This document shows positions 7,337 to 13,266 of a stretch of DNA of 41,422 nucleotides, piece after piece. Each line of letters begins with the position of its first letter. Position 1 is the first letter of the stretch. The position numbers and the translations under genes were made by a program. This DNA is from Muribaculaceae bacterium (GTDB taxonomy: Bacteria; Bacteroidota; Bacteroidia; Bacteroidales; Muribaculaceae), in NCBI GenBank assembly GCA_022509145.1, contig JAFLTX010000010.1:4014-45435 (forward strand). Reading direction: 5' to 3'. The notes under the pieces were generated by a model. It had not been told where the DNA came from, did not search any database, and saw only the letters and a program-made list of their open reading frames with translations.

Positions 7337-9115
7337 ATGGCAACTCTTAATAACAACCCGGCACCGCAGGCTCAACCTGCGGCGCCGTCATACCCCGCCG
7401 ACTGGACCGGCCAGTTTCTTCTTGCAAAGTCGCTGCAGGCAGCCGGCATCAGCCAGATGTTCGGACTGGTGGGTATCCCCGTAACCGAATTTGCATACCT
7501 ATCGCAGGAGATCGGCATCAAGTTTACCGGCTTCCGCTTCGAGCAGCAGGCAGGGATGGCAGCCCAGACTTACGGCTATCTCACCAAGACTCCGGGCGTA
7601 CTGCTCACAGTTTCTTCGCTCGGATTCCTCAACGGTCTGACCGCAACTATCAATGCCACCGTAAACTGCTACCCGATGATTCAGATTTCCGGCAGCAGCG
7701 TGCGCGAACCGATCGACCTTCAGCAAGGCACTTACGAAGGGCTCGACCAGCTGAGTGTGGCGCGCGGATTGGTGAAGGAAGCATATAGAGTCAACAAGGC
7801 AGCCGACATCCCGACAGCCGTTGCCCGCGCCTACAGGGCAGCCGTTTCCGGTCGTCCCGGCGGTGTCTATCTTGACGTGACAACTCCCTGTATGGCAGAA
7901 ATTATTCCTGCCGACGAAGCTCAGAAACTTCTCGACGCCACCTTCCCGCTCGTGGATCCGGCTCAGCCGGTTTCGCCGTCGGAAGAAGCCGTAGACCGCG
8001 CTCTCCAGCTCATAGCGGGAGCCAAAAAACCGGCCTTCGTAATCGGTAAAGGCGCCGCCTACGCGCAGGTGGAAGATAAGATGAAAGAGCTCGTTGAGAA
8101 GACCGGTATCCCCTACTATCCGATGTCGATGGCAAAGGGATTCCTCCCCGACGACGGACCGCTCTCGGCCCTCTCCTGCCGAAAGGAGGTGATGGAAGAA
8201 GCCGATGTGGTGGTGCTTGTAGGCGCCCGTCTCAACTGGCTGTTGAGCCGCGGCCACGGTCCTTGGAGCGAGACAACGCAGTTCGTGCAGCTTGACATCG
8301 ATCCGGTCGAGATTGATTGCAACCGCAAGATTGCAGCCCCGGTGGTAGGCGACCTCGCAGCTTCTCTCGACATGATTCTGGCCAAGCTCCCTAATTACAA
8401 GCTGAGCCTCGACCCGACGTGGGTGCCCTACCTCCAGAATATCACCAAAGAGAAGGATGCCAAGTTTGCAGCCCGTCTCCAGGCCAACGCTGCCACAGTT
8501 CCTATGAACCACTGGACCGCGCTCAACGCCATCAAACCGGTACTGGAATCACGTCCCGACGTGATCCTGGTGAATGAAGGGGCCAACACGCTCGACGACA
8601 CCCGCGACACCATCACCCTGCGCCAGCCGCGCAAGAGAATCGACTGCGCCACCTGGGCCATCATGGGAATGGGTATGGGTTCATGTGTAGGAGCCGCCCA
8701 GGCCACCGATTGCAGCGTGGTAGCCATCGAAGGCGACAGTGCGTTCGGTTTCTCAGGCATGGACTTCGAAACCATCTGCCGTTTCCAATTGCCCGTCACC
8801 GTGGTGATCTTCAACAACGGCGGCATCTATAATAATATAGGTGAGAATATGGCAAAGCAGGGAGAACCCTCGTTCGGTGAACCCGCCCCGACCACTCTCG
8901 ACATCAATGCCCGTTACGACAAGTTTGCAGATGCGTTCGGAGGAGCTGCAGGATATTATGTATCGACTCCCGAAGAACTCTCTTCAGCCTTGACGGCAGC
9001 CATAGATTCGAAGAAACCGGCCATAATCAACGTGCAGCTGGCCCCCAACTCCGGCAAGGAGAGCGGCCACATCGGATATCTCAATCCCGAATCACTGCAG
9101 ACCGTAATCGTGTAA
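7337..9115 (+). CDS. oxc: Oxalyl-CoA decarboxylase (thiamine diphosphate enzyme)
   Basis: Decarboxylates oxalyl-CoA to formyl-CoA and CO2 using thiamine diphosphate; formyl-CoA then feeds the frc transferase, so the pair turns oxalate into formate plus CO2 and consumes a proton. The 592-residue protein has the three ThDP-enzyme domains. The cofactor-activating glutamate is E69 (RFEQQAG). The substrate-pocket stretch DLQQGTYEGLDQ keeps Tyr133 and Glu134. The ThDP/Mg motif runs from EGDSAFGFSGMD (465-476) to FNNGGIY (492-498). SGRPGGVYLD and VNEGANTLDD are further family blocks. An Ala/Pro-rich N-terminal tail of about 20 residues precedes the domain. A hairpin follows the stop before the transporter gene. 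Confidence 0.96.
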   Translation: MATLNNNPAPQAQPAAPSYPADWTGQFLLAKSLQAAGISQMFGLVGIPVTEFAYLSQEIGIKFTGFRFEQQAGMAAQTYGYLTKTPGVLLTVSSLGFLNGLTATINATVNCYPMIQISGSSVREPIDLQQGTYEGLDQLSVARGLVKEAYRVNKAADIPTAVARAYRAAVSGRPGGVYLDVTTPCMAEIIPADEAQKLLDATFPLVDPAQPVSPSEEAVDRALQLIAGAKKPAFVIGKGAAYAQVEDKMKELVEKTGIPYYPMSMAKGFLPDDGPLSALSCRKEVMEEADVVVLVGARLNWLLSRGHGPWSETTQFVQLDIDPVEIDCNRKIAAPVVGDLAASLDMILAKLPNYKLSLDPTWVPYLQNITKEKDAKFAARLQANAATVPMNHWTALNAIKPVLESRPDVILVNEGANTLDDTRDTITLRQPRKRIDCATWAIMGMGMGSCVGAAQATDCSVVAIEGDSAFGFSGMDFETICRFQLPVTVVIFNNGGIYNNIGENMAKQGEPSFGEPAPTTLDINARYDKFADAFGGAAGYYVSTPEELSSALTAAIDSKKPAIINVQLAPNSGKESGHIGYLNPESLQTVIV

Positions 9116-9139
9116 TTAACAACCGTCTTTGAATAAAGT

Positions 9140-9175
9140 GGTGGCAGAGAAATCTTGAAGACAGTATCTGCCACC
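9140..9175 (+). terminator. Intercistronic hairpin after oxc
   Basis: GGTGGCAGA (9140-9148) and TCTGCCACC (9167-9175) form a perfect 9-bp stem with an 18-base loop in the 100-base gap between oxc and the AEC transporter. No T-run follows (TCCCCCCC, then A-rich), so a 3'-end stabiliser or partial attenuator is as likely as a true terminator. Confidence 0.45.
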
Positions 9176-9215
9176 TCCCCCCAAAAAGAATCATTAACCG
9201 CTAAACTGTTTGACT

Positions 9216-10268
9216 ATGAACATTGCGCATGTAATACTCTATGCAATCGTGCCCATCATAGTAGTGATGCTGGCAGGGTACATTGCAGGTAAGAGAGGGT
9301 CTTTTACAGGCGAAGACTCCAAGAAATTCAACAAGGTTGTGCTCGTGTATGCGTTGCCCGCAGCCCTTTTCGTATCGATTGTAGACGCAAGCCGCGAAAT
9401 GCTTGTAAGGGATATAAAACTATCGCTTATCTCGCTGTTTGTCATCATGTTCTGCTTCATGACGGTCTACTTCATCTATAAATGGTGTTTCCGCAAGAAT
9501 CCTCCGGGATCGGCAGCCGTGATGGCTCTTATCAGCGGTTCTCCCACAATCGGGTTCCTCGGTTTCGCCGTGCTTGAACCGATTTTCGGCACCACTCCTT
9601 TCGTGGCCCTCGTGGTTGCTATCGTAGGTATCGTGGTTAACGCCGTGGGTATCCCGGTAGGTCTGTCGCTGCTGAACGCCGCCAAGGAGAAAGAGCAACT
9701 CGCCGCCGGCACCGCAACTGCCGCCGTAGCCGCAGGTGGAGGAGCAGCAGCCGCTGCAGCTCCCGCACCAGCTCCGGTAGCCGCTCCCAAGAAAGTCAGC
9801 TTCTGGAAACCGGTGCTTCACGCATTGGCTCAGCCAGTGGCATGGGCCCCGATTCTCGCCGTGATCTGGGTTGTGATCGGTATACCCTGGCCGAAATGGG
9901 CAAGCCCCTCTTTCGACCTCATCAAGGGTGCCAACGCTTCAATGGCAGTTTTCTCGGCAGGCGTTACCCTCTCGTCAGTGAAAATCACCATCAACTGGCA
10001 GGCTATCCTGGGCTCGATACTCAAACTCATTATGATGCCCGCACTGCTCCTCATAGTTGGTCTTATCTTCAAGATGGATCCCCTCAACCTCAAGATGCTG
10101 GTTGTGGCTGGTGTTCTTCCTCCGGCATTCTCGGGTATCATCATCGCCGACGAATATGACACGTACGTTGCCACCGGTACTTCCTCTTTGGCATTGAGTG
10201 TGATACTCTTCATGGGCTTCTGTCCGCTTTGGATTTTGATAACGGAAGCGTGCCTGCATCACTTCTGA
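9216..10268 (+). CDS. AEC-family permease, YfdV-like; candidate oxalate/formate carrier
   Basis: Inner-membrane permease of the auxin efflux carrier family, 350 residues from the ATG at 9216 (an in-frame TTG six bases upstream is less likely). About ten hydrophobic helices fall into two halves. AEC-type features include the N-terminal VPIIVVMLAGYIAG, the KFNKVVLVYALPAALF segment and the C-terminal VAGVLPPAFSGIIIADEY. The halves are joined by an unusual linker (about 161-193) made almost only of Ala, Gly and Pro. The order frc-oxc-AEC matches E. coli yfdW-yfdU-yfdV, so the inferred job is oxalate uptake, formate export or their exchange. Substrate is not shown by sequence, and malonate or other dicarboxylates remain possible. 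A hairpin 34 bases past the stop probably ends the transcript. Confidence 0.86.
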   Translation: MNIAHVILYAIVPIIVVMLAGYIAGKRGSFTGEDSKKFNKVVLVYALPAALFVSIVDASREMLVRDIKLSLISLFVIMFCFMTVYFIYKWCFRKNPPGSAAVMALISGSPTIGFLGFAVLEPIFGTTPFVALVVAIVGIVVNAVGIPVGLSLLNAAKEKEQLAAGTATAAVAAGGGAAAAAAPAPAPVAAPKKVSFWKPVLHALAQPVAWAPILAVIWVVIGIPWPKWASPSFDLIKGANASMAVFSAGVTLSSVKITINWQAILGSILKLIMMPALLLIVGLIFKMDPLNLKMLVVAGVLPPAFSGIIIADEYDTYVATGTSSLALSVILFMGFCPLWILITEACLHHF

Positions 10269-10301
10269 TGCCCGGCGCATAGAAATCTTATTGAAAAAGT
10301 C

Positions 10302-10330
10302 AAGGGTCGATATCGTGGATGTCGGCCCTT
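10302..10330 (+). terminator. Putative terminator of frc-oxc-permease operon
   Basis: AAGGGTCGA (10302-10310) pairs with TCGGCCCTT (10322-10330) through nine pairs with one wobble, loop of eleven bases, starting 34 bases after the permease stop. It is preceded by an A-run and followed by TGTTG, only weakly T-rich. Confidence 0.5.
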
Positions 10331-10359
10331 TGTTGCGTGTATAGGGAGGATTTTGAATC

Positions 10360-10441
10360 GCGCGAAATGGTTCCGATGAAGGCGCGAAATGGGCGCCGGG
10401 GAGGTTATAAAGTTAAATAATTTTAAATAAATAAAGTTAAA
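10360..10441. repeat. Two pairs of 11-base direct repeats upstream of htrA
   Basis: GCGCGAAATGG occurs exactly at 10360-10370 and 10382-10392 (22-base period), then ATAAAGTTAAA exactly at 10407-10417 and 10431-10441 (24-base period). They lie in the only gene-free stretch over 300 bases (10269-10590), between two hairpins. Periods near two helical turns suit regulator binding on one DNA face. I found no good TAnnTTTG promoter between here and the htrA start, and 10474-10590 shows nothing else I can name. Confidence 0.6.
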
Positions 10442-10473
10442 GAAGCCGAAATATAATATTGGGCCTCTTTTTT
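10439..10473 (+). terminator. Rho-independent terminator with T-run, before htrA
   Basis: AAAGAAGCC (10439-10447) pairs with GGCCTCTTT (10462-10470) with a single A-C mismatch, loop of 14 bases, and the downstream arm runs into six consecutive T. It lies about 140 bases past the first hairpin after the permease gene, so it is either a second, back-up terminator or the end of a short unannotated transcript. It lies 118 bases before the htrA start. Confidence 0.5.
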
Positions 10474-10590
10474 GCATTATTTAGTTGAACTGACTGTGAA
10501 GCTCTACCCTATGATAATGGATCGGCTTCAAGAATGTTGAAAGGGGAAATCACTTTCTAAGGAACCAGCAAAAATTTAAAACAAAAAGAT

Positions 10591-12045
10591 ATGAAGAAAT
10601 TTCAGATTGCAGCCTTGGCAATGTTGGGGATTGCTATTGCAGCCAATGCAGAAACCCAAGACTCTAAATTCATCCGCACGGGTTCCGCGCCTGCGTTTGA
10701 AACTGATTTCACGGTTGCGGCAGAAAAGACCGTCAACGAAGTGGTGTGTATCAAGAGCTATACTTCCCGTCGCCAAAACTACGGCAACCAGGGAGGTTAC
10801 GACCCCTTCGGAATGTTTGATTTCTTCTTCGGCACTCCGCAGCAGCGCACTCCGCAACGCCAGCCGAAGCAACAAGAGAGCGAACCCGTGCAGAGCGGTC
10901 TCGGCTCGGGCGTGATCCTTTCGGAAGACGGCTACATCGTCACCAACAACCACGTGATCGACGGTGCCGACAAACTCGAAGTGCTTCTCAACGATAATTC
11001 CACCTATGATGCCAAGATCATAGGCACCGACGAGGCCACCGACCTCGCCCTTCTTAAAATCGACGCCAAAGGTCTCTCGGCCATTACTTTCGGCGATTCG
11101 GAGGCAGTGAAGGTAGGCGAATGGGTGCTCGCTGTTGGTAACCCGTTCGGCTTCAACTCCACCGTGACAGCCGGTATCGTGAGCGCCAAGGCCCGCGCTC
11201 TCAACAAGGGCGGCAGTATGGGTATCGAATCGTTTATCCAGACCGACGCAGCACTCAACCCCGGCAACTCGGGCGGCGCGCTCGTCAACCTCAAGGGCGA
11301 ACTCATAGGCATCAACTCAGCCATCTATTCAAACACCGGTAGCTACACCGGTTACTCGTTCGCCATCCCCACCTCTATAGTATATAAGGTGGTGGGCGAC
11401 CTCAAGGAGTATGGCACCGTGCAGCGCGCAGTACTCGGATGTACGGTAAGAGATCTCGATGCCAAGATCGCGAAAGAGAAAGACATCACGGCCACCAAGT
11501 CAGGCGTTCTGGTTGTGGAAGTAAACGACAGGTCTACAGCCAAGTCTCTCGGCTTGCAGACCGACGACGTCATCGTTGCCATCAACGGTGTGGAAGTGAG
11601 CACCCGCGCCCAGCTCGTGGAGCAGCTCAACAAATTCCGCCCGGGCGATGAGATCACTCTCACTTATTATCGCAACAATAAGAAAGAGACCAAACGCGGC
11701 ACCCTTCTGAATACCGAAGGCACCACCAACATCACCAAGAAAGGTGACTTCACAAGCCTTGGATGCGCCTTTATGAAACTCAGCGACGAGACCAAATCTC
11801 ACCTCGGCATCTCGATGGGCGTTCAGGTTACGGGTCTCAAAGCAGGTCTCTTCAAGGAGCAGGGAATCAAAGACGGCTTCATCATCACGGAAATCAACGG
11901 CCAGCCCGTAAACAGCTCCGACGATGTGGAATATATCTACAATCAGTTGATGAAGAGCAATGATCCGGATAAGGTGCTGTTTATCAGCGGTCTTTATCCC
12001 ACCGGCAAGAAGCAGTATTACGCTGTGGACCTCTCCGGAGAGTAA
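10591..12045 (+). CDS. Periplasmic serine protease, HtrA/DegP-DegQ family (Do type)
   Basis: Secreted chaperone-protease of envelope quality control, 484 residues. A Sec signal peptide is visible at 1-20 (hydrophobic core ending ANA). The trypsin-like domain carries the triad His121 (TNNHVI), Asp151 (ATDLALLKI) and Ser227 (NPGNSGGAL). A Phe/Gly and Gln/Arg-rich LA-loop (about 62-98) precedes the His. Two PDZ domains follow, about 280-370 and 385-480, the first with GVLVVEVNDRSTA...GLQTDDVIVAINGV, the second with the related GFIITEINGQPV. Its own promoter probably lies in the 322-base gap behind a T-run terminator. It is not evidently tied to the oxalate genes upstream. rpoD follows after 129 bases. 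DegP and DegQ types cannot be told apart here, so no symbol is given. Confidence 0.95.
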   Translation: MKKFQIAALAMLGIAIAANAETQDSKFIRTGSAPAFETDFTVAAEKTVNEVVCIKSYTSRRQNYGNQGGYDPFGMFDFFFGTPQQRTPQRQPKQQESEPVQSGLGSGVILSEDGYIVTNNHVIDGADKLEVLLNDNSTYDAKIIGTDEATDLALLKIDAKGLSAITFGDSEAVKVGEWVLAVGNPFGFNSTVTAGIVSAKARALNKGGSMGIESFIQTDAALNPGNSGGALVNLKGELIGINSAIYSNTGSYTGYSFAIPTSIVYKVVGDLKEYGTVQRAVLGCTVRDLDAKIAKEKDITATKSGVLVVEVNDRSTAKSLGLQTDDVIVAINGVEVSTRAQLVEQLNKFRPGDEITLTYYRNNKKETKRGTLLNTEGTTNITKKGDFTSLGCAFMKLSDETKSHLGISMGVQVTGLKAGLFKEQGIKDGFIITEINGQPVNSSDDVEYIYNQLMKSNDPDKVLFISGLYPTGKKQYYAVDLSGE

Positions 12046-12118
12046 TGTGGCAATGACACTTTAAAATATCTGCAAAAAAATTACAAGGCAGATACAATAA
12101 ACTACAACACATATCGTT

Positions 12119-12154
12119 ATTGTTAAGGCACTCTTTCCGTAGTGCCTTAACAAT
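12119..12154 (+). terminator. Perfect 14-bp hairpin between htrA and rpoD
   Basis: ATTGTTAAGGCACT (12119-12132) and AGTGCCTTAACAAT (12141-12154) are exact reverse complements with an 8-base loop CTTTCCGT, followed by TTGTTA. It looks like a terminator for htrA, but only 20 bases separate it from the rpoD ATG, too few for an independent promoter. Either rpoD mRNA carries it in its leader or rpoD depends on read-through. A weaker hairpin (TATCTGC 12067-12073 / GCAGATA 12088-12094) lies upstream and could be the real htrA 3' end. Confidence 0.7.
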
Positions 12155-12174
12155 TTGTTAGAAAGAGAAGATAG

Positions 12175-13035
12175 ATGAGACAATTAAAAATTACCAAGTC
12201 TATTACCAACAGAGAGAGCGCGTCTCTCGACAAGTATTTGCAGGAAATAGGTAGAGAAGAATTAATTACGGTAAGTGAGGAGGTAGAACTGGCTCAGAGA
12301 ATCAAGAAAGGCGACCGTGAGGCTCTCGACAAGCTCACGCGTGCAAACCTAAGGTTTGTGGTTTCGGTTGCCAAGCAGTATCAGAACCAGGGTCTCAGCC
12401 TCCCCGACCTCATAAATGAAGGTAACCTCGGCCTAATCCGTGCAGCTCAAAAGTTTGACGAGACTCGCGGTTTCAAATTTATCTCTTACGCCGTTTGGTG
12501 GATACGCCAGTCGATTCTGCAGGCCCTCGCCGAGCAGAGCCGTATCGTGCGTCTCCCCCTTAACCAGGTAGGTTCGCTCAACAAGATTTCCAAAGAGCTT
12601 TCGCGCTTTGAGCAGGAGAACGAACGTCGCCCCTCGGCCGAAGAGCTCGCCGAACGTCTCGACATCCCTGTTGACAAGATTTCTGACACTCTGAAGGTTT
12701 CCGGCCGTTCAATTTCGGTAGACGCACCTTTTGTGGAGGGTGAAGACAACTCTCTGCTCGACGTGCTTCCCAACGAGGACTCCCCCTCTGCCGATGCCTC
12801 GCTCAATCAGGAATCTCTCTCAAAGGAGGTAGACCGCGCATTACATCAGCTCTACGACCGCGAACGCGAAATCCTCAAGATGTTCTTCGGAATCGGTTGT
12901 CCGGAAATGACTCTTGAAGAGATCGGCGCAAAATTTGATCTTACCCGCGAACGTGTGCGTCAGATCAAAGAGAAAGCCATCCGCCGTCTCAAAGGTCAGA
13001 AAAGCAAACTCCTCAAGAGCTATCTCGGCGAATAA
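12175..13035 (+). CDS. rpoD: Primary RNA polymerase sigma factor (sigma-70 family, Bacteroidetes type)
   Basis: Housekeeping sigma factor that directs RNA polymerase to TAnnTTTG-type promoters. At 286 residues it has the compact form of Bacteroidetes SigA, starting directly at region 1.2 ([16 protein letters not shown]) with no acidic region 1.1. Region 2 is fully conserved ([44 protein letters not shown]), including aromatic residues used for -10 melting. Region 3 ([12 protein letters not shown]) and region 4.2 with its helix-turn-helix ([19 protein letters not shown]) follow. The start ATG has GAAAGAGAAGATAG just upstream. The 14-bp hairpin in its leader is a possible control point. The 3' end is partly duplicated just past the stop. 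Confidence 0.97.
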   Translation: MRQLKITKSITNRESASLDKYLQEIGREELITVSEEVELAQRIKKGDREALDKLTRANLRFVVSVAKQYQNQGLSLPDLINEGNLGLIRAAQKFDETRGFKFISYAVWWIRQSILQALAEQSRIVRLPLNQVGSLNKISKELSRFEQENERRPSAEELAERLDIPVDKISDTLKVSGRSISVDAPFVEGEDNSLLDVLPNEDSPSADASLNQESLSKEVDRALHQLYDREREILKMFFGIGCPEMTLEEIGAKFDLTRERVRQIKEKAIRRLKGQKSKLLKSYLGE

Positions 13036-13072
13036 GAAACGCCTTAAAGCTGTTTCAGCGAATAAGAAACGC
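13028..13072 (+). repeat. 15-base direct repeat over the rpoD stop codon
   Basis: GCGAATAAGAAACGC occurs at 13028-13042, containing the rpoD stop, and again without mismatch at 13058-13072, a 30-base period. It looks like a small tandem duplication of the gene's end in which the second copy is untranslated. Confidence 0.75.
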
Positions 13073-13093
13073 GCATAAAATAGTTAATAATCA

Positions 13094-13125
13094 AAGGGTT
13101 GCATCAAGAAATTGGCGCAACCCTT
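13094..13125 (+). terminator. Hairpin downstream of rpoD
   Basis: AAGGGTTGC (13094-13102) pairs perfectly with GCAACCCTT (13117-13125), 14-base loop, 59 bases after the rpoD stop and before the tandem repeat. No clear T-run follows, so factor-independent termination is uncertain. It lies between convergent genes and could serve both strands. Confidence 0.5.
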
Positions 13126-13141
13126 AACCATTCCCAGCTTT

Positions 13142-13231
13142 TCATTAAGGTCCTTAAAGTCCTTAAGGTCCTTAAAGTCCTTAAAGTCCTTAGAGCCCTT
13201 AAGCTCATTAAAGCCGTTAAGCTTCTTAGGG
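13142..13231. repeat. Degenerate 9-base tandem array, ten units, consensus TCCTTAAAG
   Basis: Ten uninterrupted 9-mers run in phase from 13142: TCATTAAGG, TCCTTAAAG, TCCTTAAGG, TCCTTAAAG, TCCTTAAAG, TCCTTAGAG, CCCTTAAGC, TCATTAAAG, CCGTTAAGC, TTCTTAGGG. The central TTA is kept in all ten, and units decay toward the right. It fills much of the 231-base spacer between the convergent rpoD and mutS2 genes. A plus-strand reading frame through it would encode a VLK-type peptide repeat, but that frame runs on into antisense mutS2 and is not credible as a gene. Confidence 0.9.
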
Positions 13232-13266
13232 CTTTTCCTCCTTTCAGCTTCCCTGTTTCTTCGGCC

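Noticed and set aside
7499-8512. 337-codon minus-strand frame opposite oxc (and a 305-codon one opposite frc)
   Set aside because: Both are antisense to strongly conserved enzymes in GC-rich DNA, where such open frames arise easily; products are His/Cys-rich without motifs.
9181-9218. Shared leader element ATTAACC before frc, oxc and the AEC gene
   Set aside because: AACC occurs 14-17 bases before each ATG, but the surrounding bases differ and the spacing shifts, so it is probably the general A/T-rich leader type.
13142-13231. CRISPR array
   Set aside because: The units are 9 bases with no spacers between them, and no cas genes are near.
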